DNA of 64,000 bases from Pseudomonas sp. Z8(2022) (GCF_025837155.1 NZ_CP107549.1:4381614-4445613), one strand, 5' to 3'. Shown: positions 55,561 to 64,000, counted from the stretch's first letter. Notes: generated from the sequence alone by a model not told the origin. Program-made: numbers and translations.

Positions 55561-56349
55561 TTAAGCGGTAGCGGTTTTCGCGGCGGCACGCTGACGGCGC
55601 ACCAGCTCGCCGGCCAAGGCCAGGTAGGCAATGGCCCCACGGGATTGTTTGTCGTAGACCAGCGCCGGCATGCCGAAGCTCGGCGCCTCGGCCAGGCGTA
55701 CGTTGCGCGGGATCACGGCGTCGTACAGCTTGTCGCCGAAATGCTGCTTGAGCTGAGCGGTCACGTCGTTGGTCAGGCTGATGCGCGGGTCGTACATGGT
55801 GCGCAGCAGACCTTCGATCTGCAGCTTGGGGTTGAGCAGCTGGCTGATACGCTGAATGCTGTTGACCAGATCGCTGAGCCCCTCGAGCGCGTAGTACTCG
55901 CATTGCATCGGGATGATCACGCCATCGGCAGCCACCAGGGCGTTGATGGTGAGCATGTTCAGCGACGGCGGGCAATCGATGAGGATGTAGTCGTAGTTCT
56001 CGCGGATCGGCGCCAGGGCGTAACGCAGGCGGCTCTCCTTCATCTTCATTTCCAGCAGGGCGACTTCCGCGGCGGTCAGATCGCGGTTGGCCGGCAATAA
56101 CTGATAGCCGCCATGCTCGGAGAACTGCATGGCCTGGCTCAGATCGCATTCACCGATCAGCACGTCGTAGATCGAGTGCTCGAGGGCATGCTTGTCGACA
56201 CCACTGCCCATGGTGGCGTTGCCCTGCGGGTCGAGGTCGATCAGCAGCACGCGGCGCTTGGTTGCCACCAGAGAAGCAGCCAGGTTGATGCACGTCGTGG
56301 TTTTGCCCACGCCGCCTTTCTGATTGGCGATCGCGAATACCTTGGCCAT
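55561..56349 (-). CDS. parA: Chromosome partitioning ATPase ParA (Soj)
   Basis: A 262-aa Walker-type ATPase with deviant Walker A NQKGGVGKTTTC, switch LIDLDPQGNATMG and DYILIDCPPSL. It moves ParB-parS complexes toward the poles. The ATG at 56349 has GGGGAAAGAAG in front; in-frame extension to 56406 overlaps rsmG and is rejected. Operon mnmG-rsmG-parA-parB. Confidence 0.96.
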   Translation of the reverse strand: MAKVFAIANQKGGVGKTTTCINLAASLVATKRRVLLIDLDPQGNATMGSGVDKHALEHSIYDVLIGECDLSQAMQFSEHGGYQLLPANRDLTAAEVALLEMKMKESRLRYALAPIRENYDYILIDCPPSLNMLTINALVAADGVIIPMQCEYYALEGLSDLVNSIQRISQLLNPKLQIEGLLRTMYDPRISLTNDVTAQLKQHFGDKLYDAVIPRNVRLAEAPSFGMPALVYDKQSRGAIAYLALAGELVRRQRAAAKTATA

Positions 56350-56360
56350 CTTCTTTCCCC

Positions 56361-57005
56361 TTAGACCGAGCGACGCAGTATCAACAGATGGCGCTGGCCT
56401 TGGCAACCGGGAACCCGTAGCACATGGGTAGCACTGAGACGGAAGTCCGCCGGCAACGCCTGCAGCTCGTCATCCGGATGCACACCCTTCATCGCCAGCC
56501 AGTGGGTGTCGGCGTTGCCCAGGTGGCGCGTCCAGTTGCTGAAGTCTTCCAGGCTGCTGAATGCCCGCGAGCTGATGCCGTCGAACGGCTGCAGTGGTCG
56601 ATACGCTTCGACCCGGCTGTGGACAACCTCAAGGTTGGCGAGTTTCAGCTCAAGCTTCACCTGGACGAGAAAACGGGTCTTCTTGCCATTGGAATCGAGC
56701 AGAGTGAAACGCCGCTCGGGGAACATGATCGCCAGCGGTATGCCAGGCATGCCGCCGCCGCTGCCGACATCCAGCCAGTTATCCCCACCTTCGGCCACGA
56801 ACGGCACCACCGACAGGCTGTCGAGCAGATGGCGCGAAACCATCTCATCGGGGTCGCGCACGGCGGTGAGGTTGTAGGCCTTGTTCCACTTGATCAGCAG
56901 GCCCAGGTAGGCGAGCAGTTGTTCCTGCTGCTGGGCGCTGAGCTCGATGCCGAGTTCGCGGGCGCCCTGCAGCAGTTCTTCGGCGTGACGCTGAGTGACC
57001 GACAT
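56361..57005 (-). CDS. rsmG: 16S rRNA (guanine527-N7)-methyltransferase RsmG
   Basis: A 214-aa SAM-dependent methyltransferase modifying G527 in the 530 loop of 16S rRNA. Core NWLDVGSGGGMPGIPLAIMFPERRFTLLDSNGKKTRFL and later GISSRAFSSLEDF. Its ATG overlaps the mnmG stop by one base (TGATG), so it is translationally coupled. Confidence 0.96.
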   Translation of the reverse strand: MSVTQRHAEELLQGARELGIELSAQQQEQLLAYLGLLIKWNKAYNLTAVRDPDEMVSRHLLDSLSVVPFVAEGGDNWLDVGSGGGMPGIPLAIMFPERRFTLLDSNGKKTRFLVQVKLELKLANLEVVHSRVEAYRPLQPFDGISSRAFSSLEDFSNWTRHLGNADTHWLAMKGVHPDDELQALPADFRLSATHVLRVPGCQGQRHLLILRRSV

Positions 57006-58900
57006 CAGGCGCTCTGCTCCAGTTTCTGACCGGCACTGCGTTTTTTCAGGTGAATCAGCAGCAGGGAAATCGCCGCCGGGGTGACGCCTGGGATGCGCCC
57101 GGCCTGGCCAAGTGTGGCCGGACGGGTATTGCCGAGCTTGAACTGGATCTCCTTGGACAGGCCGGAAATGGCGCTGTAATCCAGGTCTTCCGGCAACTTG
57201 GTGTCCTCGCTGGCACGCAGCTTGGCAATCTCTTCCTGCTGGCGGTCGATGTAACCGGCGTACTTGGTCTTGATCTCGACCTGTTCGGCTACCTGGTTAT
57301 CCACAGCCGGGGCCTCGGTCACTTCGGCCAGGGTGGCGTAGTCGATCTCCGGACGGGCCAGCAGGTTGAGCAGGTTGTACTCATGAGCCAGCGGCGTGCC
57401 GAAGCGTGCAGCGATGGCATCGCCCAGCGGAGTACCCGGGCGTACCCAGGTGTTCTTCAGACGCTGTTCTTCCTGAACGATACCTTCGCGCTTGGCCTCG
57501 AAAGCCGCCCAGCGCTCGTCGTCGACCAGACCCAGTTCGCGGCCCTTCTCGGTCAGGCGCAGGTCGGCGTTGTCCTCACGCAGGATCAGCCGGTATTCGG
57601 CGCGCGAGGTGAACATGCGGTACGGCTCCTGGGTGCCCAGGGTGATCAGGTCATCGACCAGTACGCCGATATAGGCCTCGTCACGACGCGGGCACCAGGG
57701 CTCCTTGCCCTGCGCGCGCAGTGCGGCATTGCAGCCGGCGAGCAGGCCCTGGGCACCGGCCTCTTCGTAGCCGGTGGTGCCGTTGATCTGACCGGCGAAG
57801 AACAGACCGCCGATGACCTTGGTCTCCAGGCTGTACTTGAGATCGCGCGGGTCGAAGTAGTCGTACTCGATGGCGTAGCCGGGACGCATGATGTGCGCGT
57901 TCTCCATGCCGCGAATGCTGCGCACGATCTGCAGCTGCACATCGAACGGCAGCGAGGTGGAGATGCCGTTGGGGTACAGCTCATGGGTGGTCAGGCCTTC
58001 CGGCTCGATGAACACCTGGTGGCTGTCCTTGTCGGCGAAGCGATGGATCTTGTCCTCAATCGACGGGCAGTAGCGCGGGCCAACGCCTTCGATCACACCG
58101 GAGTACATCGGCGAACGATCCAGGTTGGCGGCGATGATCTCGTGAGTACGCGCGTTGGTGTGGGTGATCCAGCAACTGATCTGCTGTGGCTGATGCTCAC
58201 GCTTGCCGAGGAAGGACATCAGCGGGGTGGGCGTGTCCCCGGGCTGCTCGGTCATCACCGAGAAATCCACCGAACGGCCATCGATGCGCGGCGGGGTGCC
58301 GGTCTTCAGACGGCCAACGCGCAATGGCAGCTCACGCAGGCGATGAGCCAGGGCGATGGAGGGTGGGTCGCCGGCACGTCCGCCGGAATAATTCTGCAGA
58401 CCAATGTGGATAAGTCCGCCGAGGAAGGTTCCTGTGGTCAAAACCACGGAATCCGCATGGAACCTGAGGCCCATCTGGGTGACGACACCCTTGACCGCAT
58501 CGTTTTCCACAATCAGATCGTCGGCTGCCTGTTGAAAAATCCACAGATTGGCCTGGTTTTCCAGAATCTCACGCACCGCAGCCTTGTACAGCACACGGTC
58601 AGCCTGGGCACGAGTGGCACGAACGGCTGGGCCTTTACGGCTGTTGAGAATGCGGAACTGGATGCCGCCCTTGTCGGTAGCGGTGGCCATTGCGCCGCCG
58701 AGGGCATCGATTTCCTTGACCAGATGGCTCTTGCCGATCCCGCCGATAGCCGGGTTGCAGCTCATCTGTCCGAGGGTCTCGACATTGTGGGTGAGCAGCA
58801 GGGTCTTCACGCCCATGCGTGCGGCAGCCAGAGCTGCCTCGGTACCGGCATGACCGCCGCCGATCACGATCACGTCAAAACGGGAAGGGAAATCCACCAC
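57005..58900 (-). CDS. mnmG: tRNA uridine 5-carboxymethylaminomethyl modification enzyme MnmG (GidA)
   Basis: A 631-aa FAD protein that with MnmE modifies U34 of certain tRNAs. FAD-binding VIVIGGGHAGTEAALAAARMG at the N-terminus, catalytic region CNPAIGGIGKSHLVKEIDALGG, and GidA C-terminal helical domain. I start it at the GTG at 58900: GAGGTGC lies directly upstream and the length matches other Pseudomonas. The frame stays open to 59020. It is the first gene of mnmG-rsmG-parA-parB and contains two perfect DnaA-box 9-mers (57297, 58405). Confidence 0.95.
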   Translation of the reverse strand: MVDFPSRFDVIVIGGGHAGTEAALAAARMGVKTLLLTHNVETLGQMSCNPAIGGIGKSHLVKEIDALGGAMATATDKGGIQFRILNSRKGPAVRATRAQADRVLYKAAVREILENQANLWIFQQAADDLIVENDAVKGVVTQMGLRFHADSVVLTTGTFLGGLIHIGLQNYSGGRAGDPPSIALAHRLRELPLRVGRLKTGTPPRIDGRSVDFSVMTEQPGDTPTPLMSFLGKREHQPQQISCWITHTNARTHEIIAANLDRSPMYSGVIEGVGPRYCPSIEDKIHRFADKDSHQVFIEPEGLTTHELYPNGISTSLPFDVQLQIVRSIRGMENAHIMRPGYAIEYDYFDPRDLKYSLETKVIGGLFFAGQINGTTGYEEAGAQGLLAGCNAALRAQGKEPWCPRRDEAYIGVLVDDLITLGTQEPYRMFTSRAEYRLILREDNADLRLTEKGRELGLVDDERWAAFEAKREGIVQEEQRLKNTWVRPGTPLGDAIAARFGTPLAHEYNLLNLLARPEIDYATLAEVTEAPAVDNQVAEQVEIKTKYAGYIDRQQEEIAKLRASEDTKLPEDLDYSAISGLSKEIQFKLGNTRPATLGQAGRIPGVTPAAISLLLIHLKKRSAGQKLEQSA

Positions 58901-59485
58901 GCACCTCGTGCCTGTTGAGAAGGGGTCTGAAAGAAAGGCGGCAAGTATAGGGACTTCAGCCTCCTGAATGAAGCCTTCTGCACAAAAAATAGCCAATCTG
59001 ATGGCAGTGGCCTGCCTCATCGACCTCTTTACCTGATCACTCTCTTACCCATGAGAAACACGCTCATGCTTATAAAGAATAGAAAGAGAGAATTTTTATA
59101 AAGCTTGTTCTTTATGTTTATGTATAGAGCAGAGCCTTTCTGTGGATAACATTCTCTAAGCCTTTATTTGAGAGGCGTACAGAGATTGATAAGCCTGTGC
59201 TGTTCCTGCTGGGATCCACTGGGAAAGCTGCTGGCCTGCTGTGCATGAAAGTGCATGTTATCCACAGGTGCATTTACGCCCAGCTTTGTCAGAGGGTTAT
59301 GGGCAGGGTTCAGGTGCGGTTTTCCACAGGGTTTATCCAGTGCTGAATAACTGCACGAATCCAGCTTGCAGATGAAGTTTCAGGGCGGGTAGATAGCAGG
59401 CGGGAGTAGCGCCTTCGGTTGTTGTCGGCTAGAACCGTTCCAACAGTGCTTGGTAAGCAACAGGGAGATGGAGGTCAGGCTGCCT
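58901..59485. other. Origin-like intergenic region with DnaA boxes (mnmG-mnmE)
   Basis: A 585-bp gap with no gene. Left to right: an AT-rich stretch (about 59068-59125) and DnaA boxes TGTGGATAA (59141-59149), TTATCCACA (59258-59266) and TTTTCCACA (59320-59328, one mismatch). Box-to-box spacings 117 and 62 bp equal those in the rpmH-dnaA gap. Short matches also align: TAAAGCT followed 8 bp later by ATGTTTATGT; GGCGT...GAGATTGATAAGCCTGT; CCACAGGTG. The mnmG promoter must also lie here. Confidence 0.7.
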
Positions 59486-60853
59486 TCACTTGCCGATGCA
59501 GAAGCTGGAGAAGATGCGCCCCAGTAGATCATCCGAGCTGAAAGCGCCGGTGATCTCGCCCAGAGCCTGCTGAGCCATGCGCAGATCCTCGGCCAGCAGT
59601 TCACCAGCGCCCATCAGGGTGAGCTGATTGCGGCCGTGTTCGAGGTGCTGCTCGGCCTGATGCAGGGCTTCCAGGTGACGACGGCGGGCGCTGAAGCCGC
59701 TCTCTGCTGTCTGTTGATAACCCATGCAGGCCTTCAGGTGCTCGCGCAGCAGATCGAGACCGTCTGCGGATTTCGCCGACAGGCTCAGGGTGACGTGGCC
59801 GTCAGCGCCGGTTTCCAGCTTGACTGCCTCGCCGGACAGGTCAGCCTTGTTGCGGATCAACGTCACGCGTGCGGGATCCGGGCGCTGGTCGAGAAATTCC
59901 GGCCAGAGCGCGAAGGGATCGGCTGCCTCCGGGGCAGTGGAGTCCACCACCAGCAATACACGGTCCGCCTCGCTGATGGCCTTGAGTGCACGCTCGACGC
60001 CGATTTTTTCCACCTGGTCATCGGTATCGCGCAGGCCGGCAGTATCGACGACGTGCAGTGGCATGCCGTCGATGTGGATATGTTCGCGCAGTACGTCGCG
60101 GGTGGTGCCGGCGATATCCGTGACGATGGCTGCCTCGCGCCCGGCCAGGGCGTTGAGCAGACTGGATTTGCCGGCATTGGGCCTGCCTGCGATGACCACC
60201 GTCATGCCGTCCCGCAGCAGAGCGCCCTGGCCGGCTTCACGCAACACTGTGGATAAGTCGGCACGAACTGCATCGAGCTGGCTAAGTACATGGCCGTCGG
60301 CGAGGAAGTCGATCTCTTCCTCGGGAAAGTCGATTGCGGCTTCTACGTAGATGCGCAGCTGGATCAGCGATTCGGTCAGCGCATGCACGCGTCTGGAGAA
60401 CTCGCCCTGCAGTGAGCGCAGGGCATTGCGCGCCGCCTGCTCGGAGCTGGCTTCGATCAGATCGGCGATGGCTTCGGCCTGGGCCAGGTCGAGCTTGTCG
60501 TTGAGAAAGGCGCGTTCGCTGAACTCACCAGGGCGTGCCAGGCGTGCACCCAGTTCCACGCAGCGGCGCAGCAGCAGATCGAGCACCACCGGGCCGCCAT
60601 GGCCCTGCAGTTCGAGCACATCTTCCCCGGTGAAGGAATTCGGGCCGGGGAAGTAGATGGCCAGGCCTTCGTCCAGAGGCTGTCCCTGTTCCGCGAAGAA
60701 TGGCCCGTGATGAGCGAAGCGGGGCTTCAGCTCACGTCGGCAGATGGTCTGCGCCAGATGCCCGGCCAGCGGACCGGACACGCGCACGATGCCCACTCCA
60801 CCTCGACCCTGGGCGGTGGCGACGGCGGCGATGGTGTCTCGTGCGTGGTTCAT
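59486..60853 (-). CDS. mnmE: tRNA modification GTPase MnmE (TrmE)
   Basis: A 455-aa potassium-activated GTPase that acts with MnmG on tRNA U34. N-terminal tetrahydrofolate-binding domain, helical domain, inserted G domain with GRPNAGKSSLLNAL, DTAGLRD and NKAD, and the C-terminal essential Cys in FCIGK. The start at 60853 (MNHARDTIAAVAT) matches the family; an in-frame ATG at 60883 would add 10 residues. It contains a perfect DnaA box at 60248-60256. Confidence 0.96.
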   Translation of the reverse strand: MNHARDTIAAVATAQGRGGVGIVRVSGPLAGHLAQTICRRELKPRFAHHGPFFAEQGQPLDEGLAIYFPGPNSFTGEDVLELQGHGGPVVLDLLLRRCVELGARLARPGEFSERAFLNDKLDLAQAEAIADLIEASSEQAARNALRSLQGEFSRRVHALTESLIQLRIYVEAAIDFPEEEIDFLADGHVLSQLDAVRADLSTVLREAGQGALLRDGMTVVIAGRPNAGKSSLLNALAGREAAIVTDIAGTTRDVLREHIHIDGMPLHVVDTAGLRDTDDQVEKIGVERALKAISEADRVLLVVDSTAPEAADPFALWPEFLDQRPDPARVTLIRNKADLSGEAVKLETGADGHVTLSLSAKSADGLDLLREHLKACMGYQQTAESGFSARRRHLEALHQAEQHLEHGRNQLTLMGAGELLAEDLRMAQQALGEITGAFSSDDLLGRIFSSFCIGK

Positions 60854-60882
60854 GGCATTTACTCGCTGTGTGGCAGATAGCA

Positions 60883-60906
60883 AAACGCCCCAATCATGGG
60901 GCGTTT
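60883..60906. terminator. Terminator between yidC and mnmE
   Basis: AAACGCCCCA-ATCA-TGGGGCGTTT, a perfect 10-bp stem 26 bp past the yidC stop. The minus-strand exit reads GTTTTG. Confidence 0.8.
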
Positions 60907-60932
60907 GCTTGATGCTTGGAAGCTTTGGCGAA

Positions 60933-62681
60933 TCAGGCGTTGGCCGGTTTCGCTGCCGCTTCGATCTTGCGCGTAATGTACCACTGCTGGGCGATCGACA
61001 GGCAGTTGTTGACTACCCAGTACAGCACCAGACCAGCCGGGAACCACAGGAAGAAGAAGGTGAAGATGATCGGCATCAGCTTCAGCACGCGAGCCTGCAT
61101 GGGGTCCGGTGGCGTCGGGTTGAGCTGCTGCTGGATGAACATGGTCGCGCCCATGATGATCGGCAGGATGAAGAAGGGATCCTTGATCGACAGGTCGGTG
61201 ATCCACAGCAGCCAGGGGGCTTGACGCATTTCCACGGATTCCAGCAGTACCCAGTACAGAGCGAGGAATACCGGCATCTGCACCAGGATCGGCAGGCAGC
61301 CGCCCAGCGGATTGATCTTCTCTTTCTTGTACAGCTCCATCATCGCCTGGGACATCTTCTGGCGATCGTCACCATGTTGCTCTTTCAGTGCCTGCAGTTT
61401 CGGCGATACCGCGCGCATGCGCGCCATCGAACGGTAGCTGGCAGCCGATAGCGGGAAGAAGATCAGCTTGATGATGATGGTCAGGACGATGATCGACCAA
61501 CCCCAGTTGCCCAGCACGCCGTGAATCACTTCCAGCAGCCAGAAGATCGGCTGAGCGAGGAACCACAGGAAGCCGTAGTCGACGGTCAGCTCCAGGCCCG
61601 GAGACAGGGAGCCCAGGTGTTCCTGCAACTTGGGACCGGCGTAGAGGATGGCACCGGTTTCGCCTTTGCCGCCGGCAGCGACCTGCACGGCAGGGCCGGT
61701 AAAGCCGACGATGTAGTTGCCCTGGCTGTCCTTGCGGGTCTGTACCAGATTGCTGCTGTCCTTGCTCGGCACCCAGGCGGTGACGAAGTAATGCTGCAGC
61801 CAGGCGACCCAGCCGCCCTGCACGGTTTCCTTGAAGGACTGCTTGTCGATGTCCTTCATCGACACCTTCTTGTAGGGTTCTTCACTGGTCCACAGCGCTG
61901 CACCCAGGTAGGTTGCAGTGCCGGTAGCGGTGGTCGAGGACGGATCGCCGCTGTTGTCACGCTTGAGCTGGGCAAACAGGTTGCCGCTCCAGGACTGATC
62001 GCTCTGGTTGTCGATCAGGTAGCGCACGTCGACCTGATAGGCAGACGGATCGACGCAGCCCGGCTTCTTCAGCTGTTGCTCACGCGCCGAGCACTGCGGG
62101 TTGAGGCCACGCTTGAAGCTGTAACGCTTGATGTAGCTGACGCCGTTTTCGCTGTAGGTAAGATCGACGACAAGGACGTCCTGACCTTCGGCCATCTCGT
62201 AGCTCTGTTTCTCGCTGGACCACAGAGCACGGCCACTGGATTTGTCCGGAGCGTTCTGGCCAATCAGGCCGCTCTGCGCCAGGTAGGTGCGCTCGCTGCC
62301 ATTGTCGAACAGCTGAAACGGCACGTCCGGGCGATCCTGACGGCGCGGGTACTGCGGCAGGCGCAGTTGCACGATATCGCCACCACGCGGGTCGATGGCC
62401 AGGTCGAGTACGTCGGTCTTGACGCGGATCAGCTCGTCGCTGACGGCTGCGGTCGGTGCAACGGCTGCAGCAGTAGGCTCGGTGGCCACGGCTGTGGGGA
62501 TGTCGTCGCTGCCGGTGCTGGCGGTTGCCGCAGGCGTATCGGGCAGGGAAGGCGTCGCAGCAGTCGAGGTACTAACCTCGGCTGGCAGGGCAGCCTGGCC
62601 ATAGTCCTCGTTCCATTGCAGGACCATGAGGTAGGACACGACTGCCAGGGCGACGATCAGGATCGAACGTTGGATATCCAT
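60933..62681 (-). CDS. yidC: Membrane protein insertase YidC
   Basis: A 582-aa insertase. N-terminal helix MDIQRSILIVALAVVSYLMVLQW, an Ala/Thr/Ser-rich linker (residues about 35-90), large periplasmic beta-domain, then the conserved five-helix 60KD_IMP core (GWSIIVLTIIIKLIFFPLSAASYRSMARM to the C-terminus). It inserts membrane proteins, including F0 subunits a and c encoded 8 kb away. It follows yidD by 2 bp. Confidence 0.97.
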   Translation of the reverse strand: MDIQRSILIVALAVVSYLMVLQWNEDYGQAALPAEVSTSTAATPSLPDTPAATASTGSDDIPTAVATEPTAAAVAPTAAVSDELIRVKTDVLDLAIDPRGGDIVQLRLPQYPRRQDRPDVPFQLFDNGSERTYLAQSGLIGQNAPDKSSGRALWSSEKQSYEMAEGQDVLVVDLTYSENGVSYIKRYSFKRGLNPQCSAREQQLKKPGCVDPSAYQVDVRYLIDNQSDQSWSGNLFAQLKRDNSGDPSSTTATGTATYLGAALWTSEEPYKKVSMKDIDKQSFKETVQGGWVAWLQHYFVTAWVPSKDSSNLVQTRKDSQGNYIVGFTGPAVQVAAGGKGETGAILYAGPKLQEHLGSLSPGLELTVDYGFLWFLAQPIFWLLEVIHGVLGNWGWSIIVLTIIIKLIFFPLSAASYRSMARMRAVSPKLQALKEQHGDDRQKMSQAMMELYKKEKINPLGGCLPILVQMPVFLALYWVLLESVEMRQAPWLLWITDLSIKDPFFILPIIMGATMFIQQQLNPTPPDPMQARVLKLMPIIFTFFFLWFPAGLVLYWVVNNCLSIAQQWYITRKIEAAAKPANA

Positions 62682-62683
62682 GA

Positions 62684-62929
62684 TTATTCGGCCATCGAAG
62701 GGGAACGGGATGTTTTTACGGGTGGAACCGGATCGAAACCACCGGCATTCCAGGGGTGACAGCGACCAAGACGTCGCGCTGCCAGCCAGCCACCACGCAG
62801 GAAGCCATGTTGCTCGATGGCTTCGTAGGCATAGCAGGAGCAGCTGGGGTAGAAACGGCAGTGGCTGGCCATCAGCGGACTGATGGCGTAGCGATAAACC
62901 TGGATACAGGCTAGAGCCGCTTTACGCAT
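62684..62929 (-). CDS. yidD: Membrane protein insertion efficiency factor YidD
   Basis: An 81-aa UPF0161 protein with an amphipathic N-terminal helix (MRKAALACIQVYRYAISPLM), the cysteine signature CRFYPSCSCYAYEAIEQHGFLRGGWLAARRLGRCHPW and GGFDPVPP. It assists YidC-dependent insertion. It overlaps the end of rnpA by 8 nt, so it is translationally coupled. Confidence 0.95.
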   Translation of the reverse strand: MRKAALACIQVYRYAISPLMASHCRFYPSCSCYAYEAIEQHGFLRGGWLAARRLGRCHPWNAGGFDPVPPVKTSRSPSMAE

Positions 62930-63326
62930 GGGGATTGTCGCTTGTCCCGGGAGAGAAGTCTGCGTCGCGACTTGGCCGGCTTCGGGCCAGGCGCTTCCAG
63001 AGTTTGCCGAACTGCTGCGCGAGTTCGCCATTCTCCAGATCGCCTAGCCCTTTGCGGGCGACCACCACGATATCCCAGCCCACCAGGTTGTCCTGATTGA
63101 GACGAAAGGATTCGCGGATTTGACGCTTGATGCGGTTGCGCTCGACGGCGAGCTTGACGCTCTTTTTGCCGATCACCAGACCTAGGCGGGGATGATCAAG
63201 CTGGTTATCGCGCGCTAGCAGCAGGACATTTTTGCCCGGAGCCTTGCCGCTTGGGGAGTCGAAGACTGCCTTGAATTGCCGGGGAGTCAGCAGTCGCTTT
63301 TCCCGGCCGAAGCCTCGACTCACCAC
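62922..63326 (-). CDS. rnpA: Ribonuclease P protein component
   Basis: A 134-aa basic protein subunit of RNase P, which matures tRNA 5' ends. Signature LGLVIGKKSVKLAVERNRIKRQIRESFR plus FxxxxR-type N-terminus KRLLTPRQFKAVFDSP. GTG start (tandem GTG codons at 63326). Lies 14 bp after rpmH, the universal arrangement. Confidence 0.96.
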   Translation of the reverse strand: MVSRGFGREKRLLTPRQFKAVFDSPSGKAPGKNVLLLARDNQLDHPRLGLVIGKKSVKLAVERNRIKRQIRESFRLNQDNLVGWDIVVVARKGLGDLENGELAQQFGKLWKRLARSRPSRDADFSPGTSDNPHA

Positions 63327-63339
63327 CTGTCTGGATGAA

Positions 63340-63474
63340 TTAGACAGTCAGACGCTTGCGGCCCTTGGCGCGACGACGCGACAGGACGGCACGGCCGTTC
63401 TTGGTGGCCATGCGGGCACGGAAACCGTGGGTACGAGCGCGCTTGATGGTGCTGGGTTGGAAAGTGCGTTTCAT
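63340..63474 (-). CDS. rpmH: 50S ribosomal protein L34
   Basis: A 44-aa ribosomal protein: MKRTFQPSTIKRARTHGFRA at the start and RRRAKGRKRLTV at the end. First gene of the rpmH-rnpA-yidD-yidC cluster, divergent from dnaA across oriC. Confidence 0.98.
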   Translation of the reverse strand: MKRTFQPSTIKRARTHGFRARMATKNGRAVLSRRRAKGRKRLTV

Positions 63475-63533
63475 GGTGCGTTACCTGGGTGATCGACTAG
63501 GGTCGGAATGACCCCGGTTTAAAGAGACCGGCA

Positions 63534-63562
63534 ATTCTAGAGAAAGCCGCGCGGTAGGTCAA
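63534..63562 (-). promoter_or_regulatory. Sigma70-type promoter of rpmH
   Basis: On the minus strand TTGACC (63557-63562), 17-bp spacer, TAGAAT (63534-63539). It is about 60 bp upstream of the rpmH start. Confidence 0.75.
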
Positions 63563-63589
63563 TTTCCAACCAACCTTATTCTCCAGATA

Positions 63590-63994
63590 GAAATAGAAAG
63601 AAGGAGAAGGGTTTAAAGCTCTTTTTCTATGTCTATGTTGATTGGTCCTGCCCGGTTCTGTGGACAAGCACCGGAGATGCCCGTCTGCCGGGCGTTGATG
63701 GAGATGACAAGGCTGTCCGAAAGAGGTGTTGCAACGGTGTGCAACCTGCCGGCAACCTGAGGATGAAATGGCGGTTTACCCACAGGTGGGTTATGCGCCC
63801 ACTCGTCCCCAGAGTTTTGCATAAGCTTATCGGGTGCTTATCCACAAGGTTCAGGAGCTGGCTGATAAGTCTGATGAATGAAACTAAGGCTTTGATTTTG
63901 CTTGCCCATCCAGTCTCTGCTGTGTGGATAACTCCAGCTTTGGCCGGTACAATGGCGGCTGTTTTTGCATCGCCGCCTGGATAGGGGATAGTCA
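63590..63994. other. oriC: Chromosomal replication origin oriC (rpmH-dnaA gap)
   Basis: AT-rich element about 63590-63645, then DnaA boxes TGTGGACAA (63659-63667), TTACCCACA (63776-63784), TTATCCACA (63838-63846) and TGTGGATAA (63923-63931); the last two are perfect. This is the known oriC position in Pseudomonas. The full 520-bp gap also holds the rpmH and dnaA promoters. Confidence 0.85.
63923..63953 (+). promoter_or_regulatory. dnaA promoter with overlapping DnaA box
   Basis: A -10 element TACAAT (63948-63953) lies 42 bp before the dnaA GTG. Its -35 position, about 17 bp upstream, falls on the perfect DnaA box 63923-63931 and has no good -35 hexamer. This arrangement would let DnaA repress its own gene. 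Confidence 0.55.
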
Positions 63995-64000
63995 GTGTCA
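63995..64000 (+). CDS. dnaA: Chromosomal replication initiator DnaA (first two codons only)
   Basis: GTG-TCA at the window edge matches the fMet-Ser start of Pseudomonas DnaA, preceded by a GGATAGGGGATAG ribosome-site region. Location beside rpmH and oriC makes the call secure although only two codons are present. Confidence 0.85.

Noticed and set aside
54680..56149. An N-terminally extended ParB of 489 aa
   Set aside because: The added part only mirrors parA in another frame; ParB proper starts at 55549 with the family's conserved first residues.

Overview
This window is GC-rich chromosomal DNA of a Pseudomonas species, next to the replication origin. The right end has the standard gammaproteobacterial order rpmH-rnpA-yidD-yidC-mnmE-mnmG-rsmG-parA-parB-atpIBEFHAGDC-glmU-glmR-glmS, and the last six bases are the GTG start of dnaA. 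The Pseudomonas-type dksA2/folE2/CobW zinc-starvation cluster, the DUF294/exonuclease pair and the REP-like palindromes fit the same genus. Species cannot be fixed from the sequence alone.

Layout. 0-2.7 kb: the end of a DctD-type sigma54 activator, then a KgtP-like dicarboxylate symporter behind a sigma54 promoter and two enhancer-like dyads. 2.8-7.7 kb: zinc-limitation island (two G3E/CobW GTPases, DUF1826 protein, zinc-finger-less DksA2, zinc-independent GTP cyclohydrolase FolE2) with a Zur-box-like site between the divergent dksA2 and folE2. An apparent Pho-box-driven small RNA lies inside this stretch (about 4.24-4.37 kb). 7.8-18 kb: LemA/DUF2207 pair, cNMP/CBS/DUF294 protein with a DEDDh exonuclease, LysR regulator, serine dehydratase, BCCT transporter. 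18-24 kb: cardiolipin synthase, then a TonB siderophore receptor with a PepSY membrane protein. 24-31 kb: TAXI-type TRAP transporter (receptor, fused permease, DUF1850) with its own DctB/DctD pair and a sigma54 promoter of the same geometry as the first. 31-42 kb: cyclopropane synthase, two LysE exporters each beside an AraC-type regulator, a lipoprotein, a flavin reductase-like protein, an MHS symporter, an AhpD-like protein and a second TonB receptor. 42-64 kb: core origin-proximal genes.

The most notable signals are in non-coding DNA. (1) The 585-bp mnmG-mnmE gap carries an AT-rich element and three DnaA boxes whose spacing (117 and 62 bp) is identical to that in the rpmH-dnaA oriC about 4.5 kb away, with visible similarity between the boxes. 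It looks like a duplicated origin module at the position oriC occupies in E. coli. (2) A Pho-box promoter appears to drive a roughly 90-nt terminator-ended RNA. (3) Two DctD-type systems share matched promoter/enhancer architecture. (4) A near-perfect parS lies at 41.98 kb. (5) Perfect DnaA boxes were found only to the right of 37 kb.

No rRNA, tRNA, CRISPR, prophage, integrase or insertion sequence was recognised.
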